Assembly: GCF_900110105.1 (NCBI RefSeq)
Contig: NZ_FOCL01000003.1
Location: forward strand, 868,001-932,000
Source of the DNA: Mucilaginibacter gossypiicola
Lineage (GTDB): Bacteria > Bacteroidota > Bacteroidia > Sphingobacteriales > Sphingobacteriaceae
Reading direction: 5' to 3'
Length of the DNA stretch: 64,000 nt
The position numbers and the translations under genes are program-made. Under the pieces are notes generated by a model. It was not told the origin of the DNA. It worked only from the letters and a program-made list of their open reading frames with translations, and did not search any database. Numbering within the stretch: position 1 is the stretch's first letter; every line of letters begins with the position of its first letter. Of this stretch, positions 45,230 through 55,409 are shown piece by piece.

Positions 45230-47629
45230 TTAACGCAAACTTTCAATCACAACACTACCCGCCTGCAACCCATCGGCAGCAGCAGTAACAGTAATCTTCC
45301 CACCAACAGCTTTAGATTGAATAATAGCCAGCCCCAAACCATTAAACAAATGGTGCTGATCAGATACAAACGGATCCAGATCCGTTTGCGAACCATTGTC
45401 TACAGCTTTCAGCACGCCTTGCCCGGTTACTTTAAACTTTACCAGTTGATTAGCATCAGGCACAGGAACGTTGTTTTTATCCAGAACAGATACGGTGATA
45501 TACGACAGGTCTTTACCATCGGCTTTAATTTTACTCCTATCGGCCTTAAGCTGTATTTTGTAAGGCTCGCCTGCTGTAACTACCTGCGTGGTCATAACCA
45601 CTTTGCCATTACGACGGGATACCGCTTTTAATACCCCCGGCTCATATTTAACACGCCACATCACATGCAGGTCATCGCCGGTTTTCTTTCTTACCCCTAT
45701 TGATTTACCGTTTAAAAATGCTTCTACTTCATCCGCATTATTGTAATAGGCCCAAACATCAATCAGCTGCCCGGGTTTCCAGTTCCAGTGCGGTAAAAGG
45801 TGCAAAACGGATTTGTTTGTCCATTCGCTTTGGTACATGTAATAAACATCCTTGGGGAAACCGGCCAAATCAACAATACCAAAGTATGAGCTTCGGGCCG
45901 GCCACAGGTACGGGGTGGGTTCACCAATGTAGTCGAAGCCGGTCCACACAAAAAGGCCCGAAAGAAAATCATGCGTCTTGATGATCTTCCATGTTTCCTC
46001 GTGCGTAGAGCCCCAGTAGGCAGATACGTTATCGTATGATGATACCGTAAAATCGGCATTGCCATCCTTCAACGGGGTTTTACCATCCTTTGGCCAGCGC
46101 CTGATGCTGTCTGACGGCATATCATAATGCCCCCTTGTTGCCAATGCCGACATGTTTTCGGTTCCGATAAACTTTTGGCCGGGATAGTTTTTCTGAAAAT
46201 CGGCGTATACTTCCTGGTGATAATTTAAGCCAACCAGATCAAGCGCGCCCGACTGGTAAATGAAGTTCTTTTTAGGGTCGGCATCGCTCAGGGCCGATGT
46301 AACTGGTCGTGTGTTATCCAGTTGCTTTACAATTTTTACCAATTCGCGACCAATGCTCACGCCTGTGCTGTCAAACTGTTCCCTGATCTCGTTGCCAATG
46401 CTCCAGGCAAAAATGGACGGATGGTTCCGGTCGCGCAAAACCTGGTCTTGCAGATCTTTCACATGCCACTCGTCCCAGTCCTCGTGGTAATCGTGTTTGC
46501 TTTTTTTCTTCTTCCACATATCAAAAGCTTCGTCCATCACCAGGAAACCCATTTTATCGCACAGGTCAAGCAGTTCGGGTGCCGGTGGATTGTGTGATGT
46601 ACGGATGGCATTGCAGCCCATATTTTTTAAGATCTGCAATTGGCGCTCAATAGCACGTGTATTTACAGCCGTACCTAAAGCACCCTGGTCATGATGCAGA
46701 CAAACGCCAAGAATTTTCATCGGCTCGCCATTCAGTCTAAATCCTTTATCGGCATCGAAGTTGAAATAACGGATACCTGTGGTGGTCGTATAATCATCTA
46801 TAACTTTATTACCAGCAATTAACTGCAGCTTTACTTTGTACAGGTTAGGATGATTTATTGACCATAGCTTAGGGTTCATAACCCTAATGTTCTGTTGAAT
46901 TACAGTATCAATTACTGAAGATGTAACTGTACCCACAACCTTACCCTGATCATCCAAAACCGAAGCCCTGAGCGTTAATTTTGAACCTACCAAACCCGCT
47001 AATACCGTACGAATATTAATCGCTGCTTTTTGATGATCAACCTGCGGCGTAGTTATAAATGATGACCATTGCGGCAGATGGATTTTATTGGCAGTGGTTA
47101 ACCAAACATTGCGGTAAATGCCCGACCCGGTGTACCAGCGTGAATTAGGCTGATCGCTGTTGTCAACCCTAACTGCGATCACATTTTGCTGCGCTCCAAA
47201 TTTGAGGTAAGGCGTCAAATCATACCTGAAAGAGATATAACCGTTAGGCCGCTTGCCTAAATAATGGCCATTGATCCAAACTTCGCTGTTGTGAAAAACG
47301 CCGTCAAAATCAATCAAAATAGTTTTAGTTTTTGACGATGCAGGGATCATAAAACTTTTACGATACCAACCGATACCGGCAGGCAGCCCGCCCTCGGCCT
47401 GCGTGGTGGGATTTTTACTGTCGAATTCCCCTTCGATACTCCAATCATGCGGAAGATCAAGTTTTCGCCAACGATTGTCATCAAATTTCACCTGGCTCGC
47501 AGCCGTGTCATCGCCTAAAAAAAACTTCCAGTCTGCGTTAAAACTTTCTGTTTTGCGGACGTTTTGGGCGGATGCAAAACCCGCCGTAAAAAGTACTAAA
47601 CACAACGTATATAAATAACGGAGCCTCAT
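45230..47629 (-). CDS. GH2 beta-galactosidase-type enzyme with DUF4982 region (799 aa)
   Basis: Signal peptide MRLRYLYTLCLVLFTAGFASA; jelly-roll about 30-180, Ig-like 185-290, TIM barrel 295-600. Acid/base E414 in FAWSIGNEIRE; nucleophile E491 in KFIGTENMSALATRG. After the barrel comes the DUF4982 segment (LLPHWNWKPGQLIDVWAYYN) and a C-terminal Ig-like domain (LKADRSKIKADGKDLSYITV). This architecture is the standard exo-GH2 of Bacteroidota loci, typically beta-galactosidase. Its start overlaps the stop of the propeller gene upstream (ATGA, 47626-47629). Confidence 0.9.
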   Translation of the reverse strand: MRLRYLYTLCLVLFTAGFASAQNVRKTESFNADWKFFLGDDTAASQVKFDDNRWRKLDLPHDWSIEGEFDSKNPTTQAEGGLPAGIGWYRKSFMIPASSKTKTILIDFDGVFHNSEVWINGHYLGKRPNGYISFRYDLTPYLKFGAQQNVIAVRVDNSDQPNSRWYTGSGIYRNVWLTTANKIHLPQWSSFITTPQVDHQKAAINIRTVLAGLVGSKLTLRASVLDDQGKVVGTVTSSVIDTVIQQNIRVMNPKLWSINHPNLYKVKLQLIAGNKVIDDYTTTTGIRYFNFDADKGFRLNGEPMKILGVCLHHDQGALGTAVNTRAIERQLQILKNMGCNAIRTSHNPPAPELLDLCDKMGFLVMDEAFDMWKKKKSKHDYHEDWDEWHVKDLQDQVLRDRNHPSIFAWSIGNEIREQFDSTGVSIGRELVKIVKQLDNTRPVTSALSDADPKKNFIYQSGALDLVGLNYHQEVYADFQKNYPGQKFIGTENMSALATRGHYDMPSDSIRRWPKDGKTPLKDGNADFTVSSYDNVSAYWGSTHEETWKIIKTHDFLSGLFVWTGFDYIGEPTPYLWPARSSYFGIVDLAGFPKDVYYMYQSEWTNKSVLHLLPHWNWKPGQLIDVWAYYNNADEVEAFLNGKSIGVRKKTGDDLHVMWRVKYEPGVLKAVSRRNGKVVMTTQVVTAGEPYKIQLKADRSKIKADGKDLSYITVSVLDKNNVPVPDANQLVKFKVTGQGVLKAVDNGSQTDLDPFVSDQHHLFNGLGLAIIQSKAVGGKITVTAAADGLQAGSVVIESLR

Positions 47630-48747
47630 TTTGTTTTACTTTTCTTAACAGGCGGAGCAACAAAGTTCAGCTCGCTTTTACCCAGATCTTTTGACACAGC
47701 AACCGCTATACCGCGCTGATCGGCTTTGTTTACGGCGCAATAAAAGTGATAAACTATGCCTTTATACTTCACCACGCATGATTTGTGGGCGAACATATGA
47801 TCATAAGGCTCAGATGATTGGATGAGCTTCTCTCCTATCCAGTCTGTCCAGTGCACCAGATCATACGAGCAGGCAAAGCGGTTAAACACGCCCGAATCGC
47901 CGGTTTTCCAAAATGCTCCGAAATAAAACATGACATACACATTCCCTATCTGCTGAATATATGGATCGCCGGTAATGCCATCGCCGTGATTCAATACCGG
48001 GTCTTTGCCGAAACGTTTCCAATGCAGCATATCGTCAGATACGGCCATACCAATCCGTTCGGCACCGCGTTTTTTGTTTACACTATCGCCATTGGCATTA
48101 TAATACATAATAAAAGGGTGACCGGTCAGCTTCTTTTTATCCCAGATAATCGTTTGCTTGTATTGCGTATGGTTATCCCACCAGCTAACATCTTTATCGA
48201 TGCTTGACAGTACGGGATGATCCAATCCTCGCCATTCATGCGCAGTACCCGGATCCTGATCGGTAGAAGCTACGCTTATGGATAACAAACCTTTTTCATA
48301 CCCCTTACTTTGTCCGCCGAAATACGACAGCCAATACTTGCCATCATATTGCTGTAATTTGTACGAGCCTCCCCATTTATAATCCTGCAAGCCAACATAA
48401 CCAGCCTTTTGGTTATTATCCCAGCGTGTGGTATCATCAGAAAATGAGAGGATCCGGCCGCGGGTTTTCCAGTGCAGCAGATCTTTGCTATCGGCCAGCC
48501 ATGTTTCATAACCACGACCGTTAAAAATAATATAGCTCATATACCAGCTATCCCCCTGCCGAAAAACCATAGGACAATCGGCCTTCTGGCTATTATCATC
48601 GGACGATATCACCAGTCCGTACTTATACGGGGTTTTTACTTGCTCATAAATGTCTTTCATCACCTTTTCGGGCACCTCCTGTGCCTGCACCTTCAGCATT
48701 AAAAAAACATAAACTAAGAATGTGGATGATTTGAAAATGTATTTCAT
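47626..48747 (-). CDS. Five-bladed propeller glycosidase (GH43/GH32 clan-like)
   Basis: 373 aa, signal peptide ending LKVQAQ. Five-bladed-propeller signatures: KADCPMVFRQGDSWYMSYI, GYETWLADSKDLLHWKTRG, GKYWLSYFGGQSKG, GMAVSDDMLHWKRFG, DPYIQQIGNVYVMFYFG and SYDLVHWTDW. Acidic residues at the strand starts (Asp in ADCPMV, Asp in GDGITGDPY, Glu in SSEPYDHM) could form the catalytic triad. I could not place it in one CAZy family: GH43-, GH130- and GH32-like proteins share this look. It is translationally coupled to the GH2 gene downstream, so the two probably act in sequence. Confidence 0.6.
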   Translation of the reverse strand: MKYIFKSSTFLVYVFLMLKVQAQEVPEKVMKDIYEQVKTPYKYGLVISSDDNSQKADCPMVFRQGDSWYMSYIIFNGRGYETWLADSKDLLHWKTRGRILSFSDDTTRWDNNQKAGYVGLQDYKWGGSYKLQQYDGKYWLSYFGGQSKGYEKGLLSISVASTDQDPGTAHEWRGLDHPVLSSIDKDVSWWDNHTQYKQTIIWDKKKLTGHPFIMYYNANGDSVNKKRGAERIGMAVSDDMLHWKRFGKDPVLNHGDGITGDPYIQQIGNVYVMFYFGAFWKTGDSGVFNRFACSYDLVHWTDWIGEKLIQSSEPYDHMFAHKSCVVKYKGIVYHFYCAVNKADQRGIAVAVSKDLGKSELNFVAPPVKKSKTK

Positions 48748-49069
48748 GGTTTGTATATATAGTCCATTAATAAGTCTACTGATTAAGCTATTATAAAACT
48801 GAAAACCAATTCATTAGATTTCAGAAAAATTGCTTTTAAAACTTGTAATGAAAAGGAGACACCTACGGAGCCAATACATATATCTTGTTTTTTGCTATAA
48901 ACATGTTACTCCTACGGAGTTATAATCATACACTTTTTAAACTCCGTAGGAGTAACATGTTTGTAGAAACGAAAATCAAGAGAATTGGCTCCGTAGGCGC
49001 CTCCTGTTTAAAAGCGATTCTCCTGTTTCAGCTTTATGCATTTGGTTTTTAGCTTGTTCATATAATATT
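48748..49069. other. Intergenic region dominated by a nested palindrome
   Basis: 322 bp between the GH78 stop and the propeller gene start. About half is the type F nested palindrome (48854-49005). The remainder is AT-rich; no promoter match that I trust. Confidence 0.75.
48854..49005. repeat. Nested palindrome, type F (CCTACGGAG)
   Basis: Inner arms 48900-48921 and 48940-48961 are perfect 22-bp complements (core ACTCCTACGGAGT). Outer arms 48854-48875 and 48984-49005 are 22 bp with two mismatches. The word CCTACGGAG or its complement occurs four times, so several alternative stems are possible. Confidence 0.93.
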
Positions 49070-51832
49070 TTATTTGGCGATGAATGTATAGTTACCCGAT
49101 CCTACTTTTACTTCGGCCTTTCCATCGTGATAACCGACGAACTTAAGATCATGCCTTGCTTTGATGTTTTGCCCATCCACCGTAATGGCAGCATTACTTT
49201 TAACAGGCAAATAGATACTTGCCGTAGTATTAGCGGGGATACTTACTTCGAGCTTAAACTGCCCCTTATCTTTTTTCCAGCTGCTTACGATATTTCCATA
49301 CGGTGATTTGTAGTTAGCCTTTGCCCAGGTTACATCCCCCACGGTTTCGGGCCTGATCTCTATTTTATTAAAAGCAATAGCATCATCCGCAGGGCGGATG
49401 CCAGCCAAACCGCTGTAAAACCACTCCATTAAATGGCCTAACATAAAGTGGTTATTAGATACCGAAGTCAACGCCGCCCATGATTCGGTTAAGGCCGTAG
49501 CACCATGAGCAAGCTGGTAACCATAGCCCGGTACATCGGCACGGCTGTTCATATCATAGATCACATCTGAGCGGCTTTCATCATCCAGCACACGAAGCAG
49601 GTAACGGTAACCGATATCACCGGCGGTAAGGGCATTACCACGGTCGCGAATGTCTTTTACAATATTGTTCACTACGGCCGCTTTGTATTGCGGCTCAACC
49701 AGTCCGGCATAAACAGACATGGCATTAGCGGCCTGACTGCCGGTACCGTATTGTTTGGTTTCGGCATTAAAAAACTTTTGATTGTATGCCTGTTTAACTT
49801 CGGCAGCCAGCTTTTTATATGATGCGGCATCGTCGCTTTTACCCAGCAGACTTGCTATTTTAACCGCTATATCCAGGTCATAATAGTAAAGCGAAGTAGC
49901 CGTAATCCCTTGCGGCGTTAACTGTGAAACACCCGGAGGATTTGGACCGAGGTCATACCAATCGCCCAGACCCTGGTACAATAAATGGTTTTGAGATTTT
50001 TTATCAAGGTAGGCCAAATATCGTTTGATCATCTCATAGTTTTGAGCAAGCACCTCTTTATCGCCATACCACTGGTATACATACCAGGGTAGGATCACAG
50101 CATTGCTTCCCCATTCAGGCGAATCGCGGAAAGGCTCATCAAACTTTACATATTCGGGCGAGATCTCGGGGATCAGCCCGTCTTCGGTTTGAGAGATGCG
50201 CATATCATTGATACACTTGCGCGCCAGGCCCACAATGTCATAGTTATAATGCAGGGAACTGCCAACCAGGTGCGCTTCTTCCAGCCAGCCCAATTTTTCG
50301 CGGTGAGGACAATCGGTAAACACGCTGGCCATATTGCTTTTCATGGCCCAGTCAATCAGTTTAAAGGTTTTGTTGAACAGCTCGTTGGAGCAGGCGAAAC
50401 TGCCCACTGTTTCAGCAGCGTTACGGGTGTGCAGGCCTTTGATGTCAGCAATGACGGGCAATTGCTGGCTGTTAGCTTCATTTTGAGGAACAACACCCTG
50501 AACCTGTAAATACCTGAAACCATAATAGGTAAATAATGGATGCCAGGTTTCAATTCCATCGCCCTTTAAAACGTAATCATAATAATGCGGACTGCCCGAG
50601 GCTTTCTGATTGGCGCTACCATCCTCATTTACCAATTCGGCAGGGATAATACGTATAGTATCACCCTTTTTACCACGCACAGTAATCTGCGGGATTCCCG
50701 AAAAATTTTGGCCGAGATCATACACCCATGCCTCATTAGTGAGCTGTTTTTTGCTTTTGGGAGCAAGCTCCTGCATGATCTTTAAAGGCTCGGCCATTTG
50801 CGCGTTAAGCTGCGGCACATCATCTACCTTAACCACACTTCGCCATTTTGAATCATCAAAGTTGTTGGTATCCCAATCCGGTTGTTTAAGGTTAGCATTA
50901 TAATCTTCGCCCCCATAAATACTACTGAAAGTAACCGGCGAAGGAGCTGTTTTCCATGAACCATCACTCACCACATTATCCACACGGCCATTATCATACT
51001 CCAACATTAAACGACAGATCATCTTAGGGTAACCAAAAGCACCGGTAAGCTTGCGGTAACGCCTATCGCGCGGGATGTAATAAAAGCCGTTGCCCAACAT
51101 TACGCCAATGGTATTTTTACCGGCAATCAGTTGACTGGTCACATCAAAAGGCACATATAAGGCCTGTTTATCATATTTTGTCCAGCCGGGATCAAGGAAA
51201 TGATCGCCTACTTTTTTACCATTCAAACTCAATTCAAAATGCCCTAATCCGCATAAATAAAGCGTGGCTTTTTTTAGCTTACCTTCCACGTTAAATGCCT
51301 TACGCATCAAAGGCAAAACATCATTAGCAGTACCCAGTTTTTTGGGCCCTTTGCCATGATAAAACGGCACAATGGCCGACGAATCGGGCAATTTATCGTA
51401 GGCTATCCAGTCGGCACCGTGCCAGTCGGCTTTTGTGAGCAAACCCATTTGCCAGCTGGCAACACTGCTCCATGCAGATGCTTTGCCATGATTGTCCCAA
51501 ACCATTACCTTCCAATAATACGTTTTGGCGGCTTGCATCCCCTTGCCATTGCAAGCTATTTGTAATGATCTGTTGGATGGTACCTTTCCCGAATCCCAGA
51601 TATCGGCATTGTTATTTGTGAGCTTGGCAGCGTCATCAGCAACCAAAACCCGGTAAGCCGTTTGCGTTGTATTACGGGCATCGCTTTGCATTTGCCAGCT
51701 AAGCTTCGGCTTAGCCGATTCGATACCTAATGGGTTTGTTTTGTACTCGCATTGCAGGTTAAGCACCTTCAGATTTTGAGAAAAAGCGCCGAAGGGCAGC
51801 AGTAGAAATAACAGGCAGATCTTTCTTTTCAT
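49070..51832 (-). CDS. GH78 alpha-L-rhamnosidase (920 aa)
   Basis: Full-length GH78 with signal peptide MKRKICLLFLLLPFGAFSQ, N-terminal fibronectin-like module (LQCEYKTNPLGIESAKPKL), two jelly-rolls, the six-hairpin domain from about 480 and a C-terminal sandwich. Catalytic loop TDCPHREKLGWLEEA with acid E512, which differs from the NERMPWLGD type of the copy at 18485-21241 and marks another subgroup. Base motif: ATALTESWAAL. It lies 9 bp after the large GH2. Two different full-length GH78 subtypes suggest two rhamnosyl linkages in the substrate. Confidence 0.92.
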   Translation of the reverse strand: MKRKICLLFLLLPFGAFSQNLKVLNLQCEYKTNPLGIESAKPKLSWQMQSDARNTTQTAYRVLVADDAAKLTNNNADIWDSGKVPSNRSLQIACNGKGMQAAKTYYWKVMVWDNHGKASAWSSVASWQMGLLTKADWHGADWIAYDKLPDSSAIVPFYHGKGPKKLGTANDVLPLMRKAFNVEGKLKKATLYLCGLGHFELSLNGKKVGDHFLDPGWTKYDKQALYVPFDVTSQLIAGKNTIGVMLGNGFYYIPRDRRYRKLTGAFGYPKMICRLMLEYDNGRVDNVVSDGSWKTAPSPVTFSSIYGGEDYNANLKQPDWDTNNFDDSKWRSVVKVDDVPQLNAQMAEPLKIMQELAPKSKKQLTNEAWVYDLGQNFSGIPQITVRGKKGDTIRIIPAELVNEDGSANQKASGSPHYYDYVLKGDGIETWHPLFTYYGFRYLQVQGVVPQNEANSQQLPVIADIKGLHTRNAAETVGSFACSNELFNKTFKLIDWAMKSNMASVFTDCPHREKLGWLEEAHLVGSSLHYNYDIVGLARKCINDMRISQTEDGLIPEISPEYVKFDEPFRDSPEWGSNAVILPWYVYQWYGDKEVLAQNYEMIKRYLAYLDKKSQNHLLYQGLGDWYDLGPNPPGVSQLTPQGITATSLYYYDLDIAVKIASLLGKSDDAASYKKLAAEVKQAYNQKFFNAETKQYGTGSQAANAMSVYAGLVEPQYKAAVVNNIVKDIRDRGNALTAGDIGYRYLLRVLDDESRSDVIYDMNSRADVPGYGYQLAHGATALTESWAALTSVSNNHFMLGHLMEWFYSGLAGIRPADDAIAFNKIEIRPETVGDVTWAKANYKSPYGNIVSSWKKDKGQFKLEVSIPANTTASIYLPVKSNAAITVDGQNIKARHDLKFVGYHDGKAEVKVGSGNYTFIAK

Positions 51833-51841
51833 GTTAATATT

Positions 51842-54800
51842 TTATTGCATTTCAATGCCCGAAACAGCCAAACCATCAGCTTTAATGCCCGTGATCACCA
51901 GTTTATAATTACCCGCGTTGATACTCGTGCCCGTATTGGTTGCAACCGTACCCGACTTATTTTTGGCAACCGGTTTAAAACTCAGTTCTTCCTCCTTCAT
52001 CACCGTACGATCGGCAGCCAGTAGCTGCATTTTTGCTGTAAAAGTTTGATTGCTTTGGTTATAATATTTGATGCGCAGGGCATACAGATCCGCAACTCCC
52101 GGTGTTATCGCGAATATCACACTGCCGACCGCACCGCTGCTAAATTTAACTACTTTTTTGCCGTTCAAGGTATCGCTGCTTGCGCCACTTCCTTTTAATT
52201 CGGCAGCTTCAGCTTTATAACTGATGGTTTTGCGAAGATCAGTTGCGGGTTGCAGCGAAGTAACAGGCAATACCACCACGGTGTACATGAACTTACCTTT
52301 ATTTTCGCCTAAAGTAACTACATCCGCTTTCTTGAAGCGTTTCCTGTAAACGGGTAATTGATGCCCACAATCAGCATCAGTTTTTACAAATAAGCCGGTG
52401 TTTTCATAATCCGAAAGCCAGGCCGGCCTTTGCGATGCCGGTACATCCATAACTACATAAACATCGGCATCAGCATTTAAAATAAATGAGCCTGTTTGTG
52501 CTTGGGCCGAATTGCTTGTACTCATCCAATCAGCACCATAAAATACCGGTGGAAGATCGTTAAAGGTTACCCCGGCATCGGTGTATTGTTTTTGGCCGAT
52601 GTCCATCCAGCTTTTTGTCGTCCATTTATTATTGCCTTGTAATTGGCTAATTATTCCCGAACCCACCGATTGTGGTTTTGTGGTTTTGTTTAAAGTACTG
52701 ATTGCTATCGCAGATATGATGGCTTCACCTGCTGCGGCATTTGGAAAAGAAATCGTTAGCATCCCACCGGTAACATGCGCGGTAATACTTTTTTTAAGCG
52801 CTTTTGCATATCCCGCTTCTTTCCAGATATCGAGATCATGGATCATAGTTTTACCATTCACCGCTACATCAAACAAACGCCAGCCTGAACAATCCATCCC
52901 CCCTCCGGTACCGTACCAGGGTTCGGTAAAATATAGCTCGATACGGTAATCCCCATCAGGCACCGGGAAATTGAATTTTAATTTATCTAAGCCATACCTG
53001 AACGTTTGGAAGAGTTCGCCATCAGCCGTTTCGCTAACCCTGTCAAAAGTGCGTTGCTGGCTGGCGAAGAAGGATGGCATGCCGGGGTAATCATCCGTCC
53101 ATGATGTGGATCCGGGTTGCTGTTTATTGTCCTGATGCCTGTCGGCCATCCAGATGTTTCCGTAGCTGTCGGTATAATCCGAGCCGCCGCAATTAAGGCG
53201 GTATAAATAATTGTAACCAGCTTGCGGTTGCAGTATAGTGGAATTTTCTTTTGATAAATGAGGGGCAGATGGCAAGTGATTCAGCATGATCTCATCGTGA
53301 GTTACCTGCTTACCATTAACATACCCCACTGCATATAATACATTGTATTTAATATCCGCGCCATCCCATTGAAAATGCGTGCCGATACCTTGTCGTTTTC
53401 TCCGGCCTAATGACTCATGGTTGAGATCATTAAAAAGCTCCACTTCATCGCAATTGGAATAAACAATGATGCTATCCTTTTTACCCGGAATAAGCCAGCG
53501 GTTTGGCCAGGTATGCGATACGATGTAAACCATAGGCTCTTTATCCTTTGGCGCATAGTTGGCCCTGTACATGTAAAAAGCATCGGTAGGTTGGCCCCAG
53601 GGTGTAAACAGCCCTTTGTAATTGACAGGGCCTACCCTATCGAGCTCCCGTTGGCCTTCGCCGCCCTGCGTTCTTCCGGGGTTTTCATGTGAATACAGCA
53701 GCCATTGAAAATGCCCGGCAACCTGATCTTTAACAGACTCCGCCAGGCGGACTTTAGTTTCCATGAGTTGGGTCATGCGGTCTTCGCTTAGTGGACCATT
53801 TGCATTAAAAGGGCCTTCTGTATGTAAGCCGAGGCTTCGCCACGCGCCGTACTCGCCAACTAATATTTGCTTTTTCAGGTCATCGCCATAAGTAAGTGGG
53901 TTGCCTCCATAAGTGCCTGTCCAGTTTTGGGGCACATCCCAATCGGTGCCTTCTCCGCCATTACAGGTTGTTATTTTGCGTTGAGATGAAGCAGTAGGGT
54001 CAAGCTTACGAATGATCGTGCTGCACTCACGGGCAAAATCGGCAGGTAATTTACTTTCATTCTGTAATCCCCATAATATAACCGAGGGACTATTGCGGCG
54101 TTCCTTTACCCAATCAACCAGTAAAGCCTTATAATTAGCCCTGAACTCCGGCGAATCGTACCAGATATGCGCCGAGTATTGCGGCCACCATAAAATGCCC
54201 AGCTTATCCCAGTATTGCTGATAAGCGAGGTTATGAGGCTGGTGCGCATCCCTGAAAGCATTAAAACCGGCAGCTTTTACCTGCATCACCCGTGCTTTAA
54301 TTTCCTGGGCTTCAAAAGCCTGACTTTTGCCCAACAGGTGTTCATACTCGGCAATACCATTGATAAAAACGGGCTTTCCATTGAGGTAAAAACGATTATC
54401 ATGATTATTCCTGCCAATGGGCCAACTGATCCAGTGAATACCATAAGGCGTTTGAATTCTGTCGATCAATTTCCCATCGGCCCAAACCTCTGTTGCTACA
54501 TTGTACAAGTACGGTTTTTCCAGCGACCATAAATGCACATTTTTAACATCTGCAAATTGTTGACTTATTACGTTAGTCTCCCCTGCACTTAGTGTTTTAT
54601 TTGTTTTTGTTTGGGCGATAGTTTTGCCGTTAACATCAATCAATCTATTGGTGACGATTACTTTAGATGGCCTCCCACTGTAGTTTTTAACTTCAGTTTC
54701 AAGATTAAGCGTAGCTGATTTTTCACGAACAGTAGTATCATTCCAGATGTGTACGCCAAAGGGTTCAATTCTAATGGCATTGGTAACTATCAAATGAACC

Positions 54801-55408
54801 GGCCTGAAAATACCCATTGGTTGCGATCCTTCCGAAAAACCCGGATCATCAGAGCAGGCGCCACAAACCCAGGGCAGGTCTTTGATGAAAGAAGGATGAT
54901 CTGCCCTTACGCACACCAGGTTTTTCTTACCTGCTTTAATAGCTTCCGTTACATCAAGAGTAAACGATGTGCGACCACCTGCATGATAACCAACCCGTTT
55001 GCCATTGAGCCATACTGTAGCGTAAGAACTAACGCCCTCAAACCACAAGAAATAGCGTTTATCATTTTTCTTGTTTTCAAGTGCGAATATTTTACGATAC
55101 CACGCGGTGCCATGCCTGTTACCATGTTTCAGGCGGCGATAGCCCTCATAGGTGTCCCAATTATGGGGTACGTTTACCGTTTGCCATTTAGTGTCGTTAA
55201 AGGCAGCTTGTTCAAAACCTGTATTAGCCTTGGGGTTGTTATCGTCGGCGATACTTTTCCAATTGGTATTTAATGAGGTCTCCCTGCGGATGTTTTGCTG
55301 GGCAATGCCTTTGCTTAAATTGAAGCCAAACAGAAAGATAAAAAACACAAAAACAAATCGAAATACCGACCTGCATTTTTGAGTATGATTAATTCTCCCT
55401 GCCTGCAT
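51842..55408 (-). CDS. Large GH2 glycosidase with malectin-like tail (1188 aa)
   Basis: Signal peptide of about 37 residues. GH2 jelly-roll (45-210), Ig-like (215-325), barrel (330-600) with acid/base E451 in VILWGLQNESK and nucleophile E519 in ILVGEYGAWRSLG. C-terminal additions are a malectin/di-glucose-binding-like domain (YLYRLNCGGSDYTDSYGNIW, about 755-930) and more beta-domains to 1188, ending in a carbohydrate-binding-like module (LYALRIKYYNQSNQTFTAKM). The unusual hydrophobic opening (FRFVFVFFIFLFGF) is still compatible with secretion. Substrate not determinable; RG-II loci use such GH2s for glucuronosyl, galactosyl and arabinopyranosyl units. 1 bp after GH95. Confidence 0.85.
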   Translation of the reverse strand: MQAGRINHTQKCRSVFRFVFVFFIFLFGFNLSKGIAQQNIRRETSLNTNWKSIADDNNPKANTGFEQAAFNDTKWQTVNVPHNWDTYEGYRRLKHGNRHGTAWYRKIFALENKKNDKRYFLWFEGVSSYATVWLNGKRVGYHAGGRTSFTLDVTEAIKAGKKNLVCVRADHPSFIKDLPWVCGACSDDPGFSEGSQPMGIFRPVHLIVTNAIRIEPFGVHIWNDTTVREKSATLNLETEVKNYSGRPSKVIVTNRLIDVNGKTIAQTKTNKTLSAGETNVISQQFADVKNVHLWSLEKPYLYNVATEVWADGKLIDRIQTPYGIHWISWPIGRNNHDNRFYLNGKPVFINGIAEYEHLLGKSQAFEAQEIKARVMQVKAAGFNAFRDAHQPHNLAYQQYWDKLGILWWPQYSAHIWYDSPEFRANYKALLVDWVKERRNSPSVILWGLQNESKLPADFARECSTIIRKLDPTASSQRKITTCNGGEGTDWDVPQNWTGTYGGNPLTYGDDLKKQILVGEYGAWRSLGLHTEGPFNANGPLSEDRMTQLMETKVRLAESVKDQVAGHFQWLLYSHENPGRTQGGEGQRELDRVGPVNYKGLFTPWGQPTDAFYMYRANYAPKDKEPMVYIVSHTWPNRWLIPGKKDSIIVYSNCDEVELFNDLNHESLGRRKRQGIGTHFQWDGADIKYNVLYAVGYVNGKQVTHDEIMLNHLPSAPHLSKENSTILQPQAGYNYLYRLNCGGSDYTDSYGNIWMADRHQDNKQQPGSTSWTDDYPGMPSFFASQQRTFDRVSETADGELFQTFRYGLDKLKFNFPVPDGDYRIELYFTEPWYGTGGGMDCSGWRLFDVAVNGKTMIHDLDIWKEAGYAKALKKSITAHVTGGMLTISFPNAAAGEAIISAIAISTLNKTTKPQSVGSGIISQLQGNNKWTTKSWMDIGQKQYTDAGVTFNDLPPVFYGADWMSTSNSAQAQTGSFILNADADVYVVMDVPASQRPAWLSDYENTGLFVKTDADCGHQLPVYRKRFKKADVVTLGENKGKFMYTVVVLPVTSLQPATDLRKTISYKAEAAELKGSGASSDTLNGKKVVKFSSGAVGSVIFAITPGVADLYALRIKYYNQSNQTFTAKMQLLAADRTVMKEEELSFKPVAKNKSGTVATNTGTSINAGNYKLVITGIKADGLAVSGIEMQ

Positions 55409-55409
55409 T

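Noticed and set aside
54749-55273. 174-aa plus-strand open frame
   Set aside because: Antisense to the start of the large GH2; no domain or start signal.
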